Shown here: piece by piece, positions 46,086 through 55,399 of the stretch
Layout: every line of letters begins with the position of its first letter
Numbering within the stretch: position 1 is the stretch's first letter
NCBI RefSeq assembly: GCF_009618275.1
Contig: NZ_WIAD01000001.1
Location: 372,001-436,000, forward strand
Reading direction: 5' to 3'
Origin: Roseimaritima sediminicola
GTDB lineage: Bacteria > Planctomycetota > Planctomycetia > Pirellulales > Pirellulaceae
Length of the DNA: 64,000 nt
Made by a program: the position numbers and the translations under genes
Notes under the pieces: model-generated
What the model was told of the DNA's origin: nothing
Seen by the model: only the letters and a program-made list of their open reading frames with translations
Databases searched by the model: none

Positions 46086-47416
46086 TCCACGTCATAGCCA
46101 CGCCGGGAAAGTTCTTCATTGAGGACTTTCTTGGCGTGGTACTCGCCGTGGACCAGGCGGATGTGCTGAGGCCGCGACTGGAAACCTTCGACAAAGCGGA
46201 TCAAGTCGGCTTGATCACCGTGGGCGGAATACCCGCTCAACTGGTGCACCTTGGCCTGGATGTCGAACTTCCGCCCATCCAGCCGCACCCAGTCGCGTTG
46301 CTGTTGGATGGTGCGGCCGGGCGTACCGTGTGCTTGGTAACCGACAAAGACCACATCGGCGGTGGGATCGGACAGAAACCGCTTCAGGTAATTGACGACT
46401 CGGCCGCCGGTACACATCCCGCTGCCGGCGATCACGACGGCGGGCAGTCGGTGTTCGGCAAGGTACCCCAGGGTGTCCATGTGTTCGGAGTGGTCGCCCA
46501 CGGTGGTCAGGTTGTTGAACACCAGAGGTTGATCGTCGGTGCGCAGGACCGCCTGGGCTTCTTCCCCCCAGTAGGCTTGAAGATCCTTGTAGATCTCTGT
46601 GAACCGGGAGGCCAAGGGCGAGTCGACAATGACGTCGACGGCCTTCATCAAACTGTGCCCACTTTGTTGCTCGATGCGTTCGAAGATATTGTTCATCTCG
46701 AACAACAGCGCCTGGGTGCGTCCCAGACTGAAGGCTGGGATGATCGTCACCCCCTTGTCTTTCAGCGTATGCCGCAGGATGTCTTCGAGTTGCTGTTGCC
46801 GATTCTCGGCGTTGTCATGCAGCCGATCGCCGTAGGTGCTCTCCAAGACCAATAGATCGGCCTTGGGTGGGCTGGTCACTGCGTTCAACAGCGGAGCATT
46901 CTGACTGCCGATATCGCCGGAAAATACGGCGGTTGCGCCATCGGGCGTCTCGACTTCGAAAACCGTCGATCCCAGCACATGGCCGGCAGGCCGCAAACGA
47001 ATCCTCGCGCCGCCCTCGATCGCATGCCAGCGATGATAGTCCAGCGGCCGTAGCTGTTTGCCAACGGTTTTGAGAAAGCGTTCGATCATCCGCCGGTTGC
47101 GAGTGAAACCGATACGGATCGCGTCCTCCATCACCAACGGCAACAGCTTGGCCGTCGGATGACTGCAATAAATCGATTTGTCGAACCCCGCCGACAGCAG
47201 GTACGGAATGCGGCCACAGTGATCGATATGCACATGGGTCAGCAGCAACGCCGCGATGCCCTTCAGGGGAAACTTGATCTCGGGATTCGGATGCTCCTTG
47301 GCGTCATCCCCCTGGAACATGCCGCAATCGACCAGGTAACTGTTCCCGTTTTGCATTTTCAGTTGATGACAGGAACCGGTGACGCCGCGGTGGGCGCCGT
47401 GGTGGATCAGGCGCAT
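46082..47416 (-). CDS. MBL-fold/beta-CASP RNA exonuclease (Ysh1/CPSF-73 type)
   Basis: 444 aa. The metallo-beta-lactamase motif is H61-VHIDH66, then SGDIGSQNAPLL, and the beta-CASP and RMMBL region has IIPAFSLGRTQALLFEMNNI, AGSGMCTGGRVVNYLKRFL, FVGYQAHGTPGRTI and LSGYSAHGDQADLI. All zinc ligands seem present. Bacterial homologues are 5'-3' exo- or endoribonucleases (for example TTHA0252), so this is likely an RNA-processing enzyme in the cytoplasm. Its last 4 bp overlap the end of the VIT/VWA gene in a convergent arrangement. Confidence 0.93.
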   Translation of the reverse strand: MRLIHHGAHRGVTGSCHQLKMQNGNSYLVDCGMFQGDDAKEHPNPEIKFPLKGIAALLLTHVHIDHCGRIPYLLSAGFDKSIYCSHPTAKLLPLVMEDAIRIGFTRNRRMIERFLKTVGKQLRPLDYHRWHAIEGGARIRLRPAGHVLGSTVFEVETPDGATAVFSGDIGSQNAPLLNAVTSPPKADLLVLESTYGDRLHDNAENRQQQLEDILRHTLKDKGVTIIPAFSLGRTQALLFEMNNIFERIEQQSGHSLMKAVDVIVDSPLASRFTEIYKDLQAYWGEEAQAVLRTDDQPLVFNNLTTVGDHSEHMDTLGYLAEHRLPAVVIAGSGMCTGGRVVNYLKRFLSDPTADVVFVGYQAHGTPGRTIQQQRDWVRLDGRKFDIQAKVHQLSGYSAHGDQADLIRFVEGFQSRPQHIRLVHGEYHAKKVLNEELSRRGYDVD

Positions 47417-47586
47417 CGACAGTTATCCCATTTGCATTTTGCGGTGAAGCGGCCCCGCCGGCCACCGTCGGCAGTATAGCGGTTGGCCAGCGGCCCGTTG
47501 CCCACCGGTACGGCCAGGGACTACCATTGGCAGCAGAAACGAGTCATTTTCGATCCTCCCCAGCCGTATGCTCGAGACGCGTCGAC

Positions 47587-47934
47587 GTGAAACTGATCAT
47601 CGCCATCATCCAGCCCGATAAATTGGAAGCCGTCAAACAGGCTCTTACGGAAGTCGACGTGGTCCGCCTGACCGTGATGGACTGCCAGGGCTTTGGGCGA
47701 CAGAAAGGGCAGACCGGGATTTATCGTGGCCACGAGTTCTCCTTTAATCTGCTGCGCAAAGTACAATTGCAGATCGCCGTCAACGAGGAGTTCGTCAAAC
47801 CCACGGTCGACGCGATCCTGGGCGCCGGACGCAGTGGCGAATCCGGCGCGATCGGAGACGGTAAGATCTTTGTGTTGCCGATGGACGATTGCATCCGCAT
47901 CCGTACCGGCGAACGCGGAGAAGAAGCCATTTAG
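47587..47934 (+). CDS. glnB: P-II family nitrogen regulator with Phe at position 51
   Basis: 115 aa from GTG 47587, which restores the canonical numbering. The P-II trimer senses ATP/ADP and 2-oxoglutarate. GFGRQKGQTGIYRGHEFSFN (35-54) is the T-loop. The Tyr51 that is uridylylated in enterobacteria is Phe51, while Tyr46 is kept. The B-loop (GRSGESGAIGDGKIFVLPMD) and C-loop (RIRTGERGEEAI) are intact. So effector binding is expected but GlnD-type modification is not. No amtB or glnA is adjacent. A sulfatase gene follows 26 nt downstream on the same strand, probably by chance. Confidence 0.92.
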   Translation: MKLIIAIIQPDKLEAVKQALTEVDVVRLTVMDCQGFGRQKGQTGIYRGHEFSFNLLRKVQLQIAVNEEFVKPTVDAILGAGRSGESGAIGDGKIFVLPMDDCIRIRTGERGEEAI

Positions 47935-47960
47935 TCAATTGGATCCCCGAGAGAGAGACG

Positions 47961-49472
47961 ATGCCAAGAGTTCTACTACTGCTGCTGGCTGTGGCCGCGG
48001 GCATCCCCGGCTGGACCAGCATGGCATTGGCCGCCGATGCGGAAACCGCGCCGGCCACGCCTCCCAACATCGTCGTCATCTTTATCGACGACATGGGCTA
48101 CGCGGACATCGGACCTTTCGGCGCCGAGGATTACCCGACGCCCAATCTCGACCGCATGGCTCGCGAGGGCACTCGCTTTACCGATTTCGTGGTCCCATCG
48201 GCCGTTTGCTCGGCCTCGCGAGCGGCCCTGCTGACGGGTTGCTACCACGTGCGGGTGAGTATCCGCGGGGCCCTCGGACCCGGTGCCGAGATTGGCTTGA
48301 ACCCGCAGGAAACCACGCTGGCCGAATTGTGCAAGAGCCAGGGCTACGCGACGGCCTGCTTCGGCAAATGGCATCTGGGCCATCACCCACCCTTTTTGCC
48401 CACCGCCCAAGGCTTTGACGAGTACTACGGCATCCCGTACTCCAACGACATGTGGCCGCTGCACCCCGAAGACGTGGCCCGGATCGCGCGCAACCCCAAC
48501 GCCAAGAACCGTTGGCCCCCGCTGCCGATGATCGAGGGCACCACGGTCGTTAATCCCGACGTCCAACCCTCGGACCAACAGCAGATGACGCGGGACTTTA
48601 CCAACCGTGCGACCCGGTTCATTCGCCAGCACGCCGACGAACCCTTCTTCGTTTACCTGCCGCACCCGATGGTCCACGTGCCGCTGTACGTCTCGGATGC
48701 GTTTCGCGGCAAAAGCGGCGCAGGCCTGTTTGGCGATGTGGTCATGGAATTGGACTGGTCGGTGGGCGAGATCCTGCGGACCCTGGACGAAGTCGGCGTG
48801 GACGACAACACACTGGTGATCTTTACTTCGGACAATGGCCCCTGGTTGAGCTATGGCGATCACGCCGGCAGCGCGGGACCGCTGCGTGAAGGCAAGGGAA
48901 CGATGTTCGAAGGCGGCTATCGCGAACCGACGTTGATGCGTTGGCCCGGCCGGATTCCGGCTGGCAAAACCTGTGACGAACTGGCTTCGACAATCGACAT
49001 TCTGCCCACGATCGCCAAATTGATCGGCGCCCCGCTGCCCGAACACCGAATCGATGGCAAAGACATCCGGCCGCTGATGTTTGGCACGCCCGCCGCAAAA
49101 TCGCCCCACGAAGCCTTCGCGTGCTACTACGGCGGCGGCCAGCTGCAAGCGGTTCGCGACCGACGATTCAAACTGCATTTTCCGCATTCCTACCGAACCC
49201 TGGACGGCCGCGATGGCGGCAGCGATGGCAAGCCGGTGCCCTACCAGCAGGCCCGCATTGGCAAGGCTTTGTTCGACCTGAAAGCCGACGTCGGCGAGAC
49301 GACCGATGTGGCGGCCGAGTACCCGGAAGTGGTGGCGCGTCTGGAAAGGGCCGCCGAAGCGTTCCGCAGTGACTTGGGCGACAAACTACAGAAACGTTCC
49401 GGCAAGGGGATTCGCCCGGTCGGTCGGCTAGGTCCGGACGATGCGAGACTGGAAACCAAGGGATCGCAGTAG
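47961..49472 (+). CDS. Exported sulfatase, Cys-type (formylglycine-dependent)
   Basis: 503 aa with a Sec leader (VLLLLLAVAAGIPGWTSMAL). The motif C83-S-A-S-R-AALLTG is the formylglycine site (C-x-P/A-x-R). NIVVIFIDDMGYADIGPFGA supplies the calcium aspartates, and GKWHLGHH and SDNGPWLSYGDHAGSAG are further active-site segments. It should hydrolyse sulfate esters of polysaccharides outside the cytoplasm after maturation by a formylglycine-generating enzyme, which is not in the window. Planctomycetes are known for large sets of such enzymes. A 15-copy hexanucleotide repeat starts inside its stop codon. Confidence 0.95.
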   Translation: MPRVLLLLLAVAAGIPGWTSMALAADAETAPATPPNIVVIFIDDMGYADIGPFGAEDYPTPNLDRMAREGTRFTDFVVPSAVCSASRAALLTGCYHVRVSIRGALGPGAEIGLNPQETTLAELCKSQGYATACFGKWHLGHHPPFLPTAQGFDEYYGIPYSNDMWPLHPEDVARIARNPNAKNRWPPLPMIEGTTVVNPDVQPSDQQQMTRDFTNRATRFIRQHADEPFFVYLPHPMVHVPLYVSDAFRGKSGAGLFGDVVMELDWSVGEILRTLDEVGVDDNTLVIFTSDNGPWLSYGDHAGSAGPLREGKGTMFEGGYREPTLMRWPGRIPAGKTCDELASTIDILPTIAKLIGAPLPEHRIDGKDIRPLMFGTPAAKSPHEAFACYYGGGQLQAVRDRRFKLHFPHSYRTLDGRDGGSDGKPVPYQQARIGKALFDLKADVGETTDVAAEYPEVVARLERAAEAFRSDLGDKLQKRSGKGIRPVGRLGPDDARLETKGSQ

Positions 49473-49560
49473 CGGAAGCGGAAGCGGAAGCGGAAGCGGA
49501 AGCGGAAGCGGAAGCGGAAGCGGAAGCGGAAGCGGAAGCGGAAGCGGAAGCGGAAGCGGA
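49471..49560. repeat. Hexanucleotide microsatellite (AGCGGA)15
   Basis: Fifteen perfect tandem copies of AGCGGA occupy exactly 90 bp. The first two bases of the tract are the last two of the sulfatase TAG stop codon. Perfect identity implies recent or continuing slippage. All frames through it stay open on both strands, producing artefactual Ser-Gly or Ala-Ser repeat ORFs. Confidence 0.97.
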
Positions 49561-49580
49561 GAGCATTAGAATATTTTGCT

Positions 49581-49636
49581 CCCCTCTCCCCCGAAGCCTG
49601 GCGAGCCTAAGCGAGTCAGGCTTCGGGGGAGAGGGG
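49581..49636. repeat. Perfect 20-bp inverted repeat, CCCCTCTCCCCC type
   Basis: CCCCTCTCCCCCGAAGCCTG (49581-49600) is exactly complementary to 49617-49636, with a 16-nt loop. With the next element it forms a nested palindrome cluster: GGGGCTGGGGGTGAGGGG (about 49633-49650) can also pair with CCCCTCACCCCCGGCCCC (49687-49704). Located between the convergent sulfatase gene and the 650-aa gene. Confidence 0.9.
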
Positions 49637-49699
49637 CTGGGGGTGAGGGGGATTGCAGAACAGCACCGCGAACTTGCACCGGAGGCCCCTCACCCCCGG

Positions 49700-49758
49700 C
49701 CCCTCTCCCCGCCGGCCTTGGGCAAGCTCCACTTGCCCAAGGCCGGCGGGGAGAGGGG
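49700..49758. repeat. Perfect 27-bp inverted repeat
   Basis: The arms 49700-49726 and 49732-49758 are perfectly complementary (left arm starts CCCCTCTCCCCGCCGGCCTT), leaving a 5-nt loop. It would be an extremely stable hairpin downstream of two convergent genes. Both this and the neighbouring element start with the same CCCCTCTCCCC block, so they belong to one repeat family. 49759-49832 contains GTTTCTGCGCGGCGTTTCTG-type short duplications and nothing else. Confidence 0.92.
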
Positions 49759-49832
49759 AGTAAACGTTTCTGCGCGGCGTTTCTGCGCGGCGTTCCTGCG
49801 CGTCGATGGAAAATCCGCGATGCGGTGACGGT

Positions 49833-51785
49833 TTACGCTTTGCGGATGAAGTGGGCGGCGAAGCTGCGGATCTCGGTGCCGTTTAAGACGTGGGCCATCC
49901 GCAACTGCTGGACTTCGGCGCTGCTGAACGAGCCCAGCGGGACGTGCACCAGTTGCTTCTTGAAACGCTTGGCCAAGCGTCTCCAGCCCGCCCCCGGCGG
50001 CAAGGAGGAGACCAGAGCGATTTGACGTCCGCGAGCATGCAGACAGGCGGCCGCCAACAGACGTTCCTCGAGCGAATCGACGAAATCCAATCGCCGATCG
50101 GTCCAGATTTCGGGGATCACGATCGGCGGGTACAGGAACATCGCTCCGCCGTAAACGCTCATCCCGATCCCCGGCCCGACCATCTCTTCGCGGAAATCGG
50201 TGGCATAAAACGCCATCGTCGATTCATCGTCGTGCTCGGCAAACCAGGTTGTCCGCCAGGGATAGTCTCGCGGGTCGGCCGGGCTGTCGAACAGCATCAC
50301 GCAGGCGTCCAACTTACCGCCACTGGGCGGAACGACACGGACGTAGATCTGTTGGTCATACCAGTGCCGCAGGGTATCGCGAATGTCGATCCCATCTTTG
50401 ACACTGGTCGTGAATTTTTCGGTCCGCGCCAAATCGCTGCCGATGATCGCCTGGGCGCGGTCGAAGACGCGGGTGCGAAAGTTTTCGATCTGCACGTCTT
50501 CCGGCGGATAACTACATTGCCGGAACGGGTTCCAGGAATACTGCCAGCGCTGCTTCTCTTTGCCGGTCGGCCGTCGTTTCAGTTCGACCGTCTTCCACAT
50601 GGTCGACGGTCCGGGCAAGCGGCTGACCAGATCGCGGACTTGGCCATCGGGAAATCGGCACTGCTCGACGCCCAAAGCCACCGTTTGATCGCTGACCGGA
50701 CCTTCGTACGGATACTCACAGGCGCGTTCGACCACGTGCAGGGCGAACTGGTCTCCGAGAATTTGTTTGGCGGCGGTGATGATCGTGTACAGGTCGGGCG
50801 TCATCCGCCGTTCCATCAGCGACAGATTGCGGATGTACTTGATGCACTGCGACAACAGCAGGGGCGTTACCGGCCGTGCCCGCCGGCCGAAATCCGCTCG
50901 ATAAGAATCGCGGCTGGCCAAAAACAATTCCTTCAGGCCGTCGATCGACAGGTTTTCGTCGTCGCCCAGTTCGGCGCGGGCGCGTTCGTACAGGCCGGTG
51001 ATGAAAGGCAGCTCGCCGAACAAAAAGTTCAATGTCCGGGGATCGACGTCGTAGGTCTCGGGCGTCTGCACCGCATCGCCTTCGACCGGCCTCTGGTAGG
51101 TGTCGGTGAATGCCTGCCGGACCCAGGGCCAGTGCAGCAGATTGCACACAAAGAGAATCCGCTGGTAGCGCTGCTCCAGCTCCTGCAGCTGCCAAGCCAT
51201 GTGCGCCAAACGCTGCAGTGTCTGACGGTCGGGCGGCCGCGGGATGCTGGGCAGAACCGCCGCGGCAAAGCGTTCGGGCGAGACGTGCTTCAGCGCGTAG
51301 GGGTCGGGCAGGATGGCCGACTGCGGCTGGAACGACGCCGTTTCCATGTCGATGTAGGCCCGGGGAATGTGTTCGCCCAGAGCAGCGCGGATGGCGGTGA
51401 TCACCGGTTGGCAGGGGTCAACCGGGACAAAGCTGTAGGGTTCCTGATCCAGGTCATCCTCGTCGTCCGCCTCTTCGCCGGCTTCGCTCCAAGGCGTTTC
51501 GGACGACCACTGATCGGGTTGCCAGGAACGGTCGCCGGCGTCCGCACCGACGTCGAAACCAGGTCCGGGCGGCTGCAGGACGATGCTGGGCACGGGCAAA
51601 TGCCGGACGGCATGCTCGACCGGCCTGCGGAACGATTCGGGCAGTGGTACCGCGATGCAATCGAAGTCATGCTCCAACATCCAACGCCGAACCGCCAACG
51701 CATAATCACCACTTCCGTGGATTACCGGCAGGACGGCGACCCGCGTTCCCATTCGCAACAGTTCGGGGATGTCTTTGATGACCAC
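49833..51785 (-). CDS. Large protein of unknown function, coupled to a YkgJ-family gene
   Basis: 650 aa, no signal peptide and no obvious membrane helix. I do not recognise a named family. The N-terminus (MGTRVAVLPVIHGSGDYALA, PLPESFRRPVEHAVRHLPVP) has the look of TraB/DUF5682-type proteins, where an H-G-S/P-S motif is followed by a P/E-L-P segment, but I am not sure of this. It then has an acidic insert (EEADDEDDLDQEPYSFVPVD) and a long helical middle, and ends in a mixed domain with FYATDFREEMVGPGIGMSVY. GTG 51785 shares its first base with the last base of the YkgJ stop codon (TAGTG), so the pair must be co-translated. It is the last gene of the moaD-moaE-desulfurase-YkgJ unit. Confidence 0.75.
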   Translation of the reverse strand: MVIKDIPELLRMGTRVAVLPVIHGSGDYALAVRRWMLEHDFDCIAVPLPESFRRPVEHAVRHLPVPSIVLQPPGPGFDVGADAGDRSWQPDQWSSETPWSEAGEEADDEDDLDQEPYSFVPVDPCQPVITAIRAALGEHIPRAYIDMETASFQPQSAILPDPYALKHVSPERFAAAVLPSIPRPPDRQTLQRLAHMAWQLQELEQRYQRILFVCNLLHWPWVRQAFTDTYQRPVEGDAVQTPETYDVDPRTLNFLFGELPFITGLYERARAELGDDENLSIDGLKELFLASRDSYRADFGRRARPVTPLLLSQCIKYIRNLSLMERRMTPDLYTIITAAKQILGDQFALHVVERACEYPYEGPVSDQTVALGVEQCRFPDGQVRDLVSRLPGPSTMWKTVELKRRPTGKEKQRWQYSWNPFRQCSYPPEDVQIENFRTRVFDRAQAIIGSDLARTEKFTTSVKDGIDIRDTLRHWYDQQIYVRVVPPSGGKLDACVMLFDSPADPRDYPWRTTWFAEHDDESTMAFYATDFREEMVGPGIGMSVYGGAMFLYPPIVIPEIWTDRRLDFVDSLEERLLAAACLHARGRQIALVSSLPPGAGWRRLAKRFKKQLVHVPLGSFSSAEVQQLRMAHVLNGTEIRSFAAHFIRKA

Positions 51786-52204
51786 TAAACGTCTTTCTCC
51801 TTGCGCCGCGTTTCAATCTCCTCCAGCGTGTACAGCTTACCGGTACCGCTGCCAGGACACACCTGGCAGGTCTCTTTCCAAGCTCGCCTGGTCTTCAAAT
51901 TGCTGTTCCAAAACGGCCACGTCCGGCACTGAATCGGCCGGGCTTCGTAGACCGAGCACTTGCGGGTATCGGGCTGGAGAAAGATGCAGTCTCCGTCGGG
52001 ATACTCGACCAGACTCTTGCCCTGCGGTTCCTCGCGCACGAACCGCCGCTCGAAAGCCTGGACGTCCATTTCCATCACGGTGGCCATCGCGGCGATTTCC
52101 GCGTCGTCCACCCACACGTAACCTGGCTCGCCACTGCAGCAGTCGCCGCATCCGCTGCACTCGAACCGCAGGCCCTCATGATACCAGGGTTTGTCTTGAG
52201 CCAT
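51785..52204 (-). CDS. YkgJ-family cysteine-cluster protein
   Basis: 139 aa. The cysteine pattern C16-SG-C19-GD-C22-C23 followed later by DGDCIFLQPDTRKCSVYEAR and PIQCRTWPFW is that of the YkgJ/CxxCxxCC family, thought to bind a zinc ion or an Fe-S cluster. A further pair (CQVCPGSG) is near the C-terminus. The start ATG 52204 keeps it clear of the upstream desulfurase gene; the longer frame to 52303 overlaps that gene. Its place between a cysteine desulfurase and a large unknown protein makes an Fe-S connection attractive but unproven. Confidence 0.88.
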   Translation of the reverse strand: MAQDKPWYHEGLRFECSGCGDCCSGEPGYVWVDDAEIAAMATVMEMDVQAFERRFVREEPQGKSLVEYPDGDCIFLQPDTRKCSVYEARPIQCRTWPFWNSNLKTRRAWKETCQVCPGSGTGKLYTLEEIETRRKEKDV

Positions 52205-52271
52205 CGTCACTCGCCTCATCGGTCGGTTCAAAGGTTTTTTTACGGATTGGAAACGACGTCTTTTGGCCGCC

Positions 52272-53438
52272 TTACATCTCTCCGGCGATGGCTGCCACCG
52301 CATCGATTAGGATTTCTATTTCTTCGGGCGTGGTCAAGTGTCCGGCACTGACACGCACCGTTCCGTCAGGATCGGTTCCCAGGGCGGCGTGAATCCGAGC
52401 CGCGCAGTGCAGTCCGGTGCGGACCTGGATACCGAACTCCGCATCCAGGATCGCTCCCACATCCGCCGGCGGCAATCCTGCGAATGTCACACTGCGCAGG
52501 GGCAGCGTTCCGCCGCTTCCCAAACAGCGGACCGCGGCCAGCGGCTGGAGGCCTTCGTCCAATTGATTTGCCAGGGCGGCCAGGTGCTCGCAGCGGTCCG
52601 TCTGCCGCTTCAACCACTGTAGGCCGGCCAGCCAGCCCGCGATCGCGGGCACGTTCAGATTCCCGGCCTCAAACCGCTCGGGCGCCGCCTCGGGCATCGT
52701 CAATTCCTGCGAGTTGCCACCGGTGCCGCCCCAGAGCGTGGGCACCAAATCTGCGGCCCGAGCCGGCGCGACGTACAGAAAGCCTGTGCCCAGCGGTCCC
52801 ATGCCGCCCTTGTGCCCCGGGGCGGCCAGCAGATCGATGCGGGCGCCGCGTACGTCGATCGCGTGATACCCAAACGTCTGTGCGGCGTCGCACAGGAACC
52901 AGGCCGGATGATCCTCGAGCGCCCGGCCGATCGTTTCGACCGGCTGGATCGCGCCGGTGACGTTGGAAGCATGCGTCACGGCCACCATTTGGGTCTCCGG
53001 GCGGACGGCGGCCAGAACGCGATCCGCATCGACGCGGCCCGCCTGGTCGCAGTCCACCACGTCCATCTGCACGTGGCCCCGAGTCTGCAAGGCCCACAGC
53101 GGTCGCAGCACGCTGTTGTGTTCGGCGGCGGTCGTGACCACGTGGGCCGGCTGCCGCACCCTGCCGGCCGGCAGGGCGCCCAGGATTGCGGTGTTCAGCG
53201 CCGCGGTTCCGTTGGCCGTGATCACGATACTGCGTCCGGTCTCGGCGCCGATTAAATCGGCGATCGCCGCCCGGGTGCGCGTGACCGTATCCGCCGCTGC
53301 GACCGCTTGCCCATATCCGCCACGGCCGGCCGCGGCACCCGAGTCACGCATTTCACGGAGCACCGCTTCGTAGACCACTGGCGGCTTGGGCCAACTGGTC
53401 GCAGCATTGTCCAGATAGACGCGGGTTGCTGGATTCAC
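52272..53438 (-). CDS. Cysteine desulfurase-like PLP enzyme (SufS/CsdA family)
   Basis: 388 aa. VYLDNAATSWPKPPVVYEAV at the start, the PLP-binding ASNVTGAIQPV and CDAAQTFGYHAIDV, the Schiff-base Lys in APGHKGGMGPLGTGFLYV, and the late Cys in RTGLHCAARIHAAL, equivalent to the sulfur-accepting Cys of SufS-type enzymes. It takes sulfur from cysteine as an enzyme-bound persulfide. GTG 53438 overlaps the moaE stop (GTGA); a GTG at 53450 would add four residues. Its place behind moaD and moaE suggests it provides sulfur for the MoaD thiocarboxylate used in molybdopterin synthesis. Confidence 0.9.
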   Translation of the reverse strand: MNPATRVYLDNAATSWPKPPVVYEAVLREMRDSGAAAGRGGYGQAVAAADTVTRTRAAIADLIGAETGRSIVITANGTAALNTAILGALPAGRVRQPAHVVTTAAEHNSVLRPLWALQTRGHVQMDVVDCDQAGRVDADRVLAAVRPETQMVAVTHASNVTGAIQPVETIGRALEDHPAWFLCDAAQTFGYHAIDVRGARIDLLAAPGHKGGMGPLGTGFLYVAPARAADLVPTLWGGTGGNSQELTMPEAAPERFEAGNLNVPAIAGWLAGLQWLKRQTDRCEHLAALANQLDEGLQPLAAVRCLGSGGTLPLRSVTFAGLPPADVGAILDAEFGIQVRTGLHCAARIHAALGTDPDGTVRVSAGHLTTPEEIEILIDAVAAIAGEM

Positions 53439-53878
53439 CGGTGGATCCACTGGGTGCTGCCGTCGTCATAATGTTCCTGTTTCCATACCGGAACGCGACG
53501 TTTTAATTCGTCCATTATCCACGGCATCGCTTCCATGCAGGCCCCGCGGTGGGGGCTGGATAAGCCGATCGCGACGCTGGCTTGGCCGACGGGAACCTCG
53601 CCCAGTCGATGCACGGCCACCAAGTGCCGCAGTGGCCAACGCTCGGCGGCTTCCTCAAGCAGCACCCGCAGCTCCTTTTCGGCCATCGGCCGATAGGCCT
53701 GGTAGGCCAACTGACGGGTGACCAACACGTCTCGCTCGGTCGCGGTGCGCTGGCGAGTAGCGCCGACAAAGACCAACTGAGCACCGCAATCCGGATCCGC
53801 AATCCGCTGCCACAACGCCTGCAGCTCGATCGCATGGTCCACCAACCGGACGGTCAATTCCGCGGCCATCGGTTCCAC
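53435..53878 (-). CDS. moaE: Molybdopterin synthase catalytic subunit
   Basis: 147 aa. Family landmarks are LVFVGATRQRTATERDVLVT, the core LEEAAERWPLRHLVAVHRLG and EVPVGQASVAIGLSSPHRGA, and the catalytic-lysine region LKRRVPVWKQEHY. It converts cyclic pyranopterin monophosphate to molybdopterin using MoaD thiocarboxylate. The GTG at 53878 immediately follows the moaD stop codon; an ATG at 53869 is an alternative start. It overlaps the desulfurase gene by 4 bp. Confidence 0.94.
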   Translation of the reverse strand: MEPMAAELTVRLVDHAIELQALWQRIADPDCGAQLVFVGATRQRTATERDVLVTRQLAYQAYRPMAEKELRVLLEEAAERWPLRHLVAVHRLGEVPVGQASVAIGLSSPHRGACMEAMPWIMDELKRRVPVWKQEHYDDGSTQWIHR

Positions 53879-54130
53879 CTACCCACCGCTGACCGGCGGG
53901 ATCAAAGCCAATTCGGCATCGGCCGGAACGCGTGCCGCGGGATCGAGATACTCTTGTGCGGCGACCAAGCGGCAGGAGGGCAACAAGCCGGATAGCTGGG
54001 GATGGGACCGGGCCAGCACCTGCAGCACTTCCTCCGCGGTCGCGGCTTCGGGCAACGACACCCGGGCGGTATCGCTGCCGACGGCCTCGCGAGCGCCAGC
54101 GAACAAACGGATTGTGCGTTCGGATTGCAT
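53879..54130 (-). CDS. moaD: Molybdopterin synthase sulfur carrier subunit
   Basis: 83 aa, a ubiquitin-like beta-grasp protein that begins TIRLFAGAREAVGSDTARVS and ends in the obligatory Gly-Gly (LALIPPVSGG). The C-terminal glycine is adenylated and converted to a thiocarboxylate before delivery to MoaE, encoded directly downstream. ATG 54130 gives the correct length; the open frame to 54235 runs into intergenic repeats. No moaA, moaC or moeB is nearby. Confidence 0.93.
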   Translation of the reverse strand: MQSERTIRLFAGAREAVGSDTARVSLPEAATAEEVLQVLARSHPQLSGLLPSCRLVAAQEYLDPAARVPADAELALIPPVSGG

Positions 54131-54168
54131 GGGCGGCTCGATGGGTTGGGGCAAGCCTAGGCCACAAA

Positions 54169-54320
54169 GTAGCTCGGCTGTCCCAGCCGAGGGCGACACA
54201 TAGCAGCTCGGCTGTCCCAGCCGAGGGCAGTACATAGTAGCTCGGCTGGGACAGCCGTGCTGCTTTCTACGGCTGGGACAGCCGTGCTACTGTTCACAGG
54301 CTGGAAGCCTATGCCACTGG
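54169..54320 (-). repeat. Stop-codon-abutting repeat cluster after ilvC
   Basis: Read on the minus strand, the cluster begins with CCAGTGGCATAGGCTTCCAG directly after the ilvC stop codon (54321-54323). It is followed by several AGCACGGCTGTCCCAGCCGT and TAGCTCGGCTGTCCCAGCCG hairpin units, with copies around 54169-54190, 54204-54225 and 54235-54290. It is the same family as the four 93-bp repeats after scpA and has the same orientation relative to the gene. It fills most of the ilvC-moaD spacer. Confidence 0.88.
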
Positions 54321-55325
<1,005 letters not shown>

Positions 55326-55399
55326 CGTAAAAAGTTTCCTCTTGCGGGTAATAGATATTCGGTTGGGTGGATGTAATCGGCGAGGGCGACCGCGGGCGT

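Noticed and set aside
49168-49566. Ala-Ser repeat protein on the minus strand
   Set aside because: It is the translation of the (AGCGGA)15 microsatellite fused to antisense sulfatase sequence.
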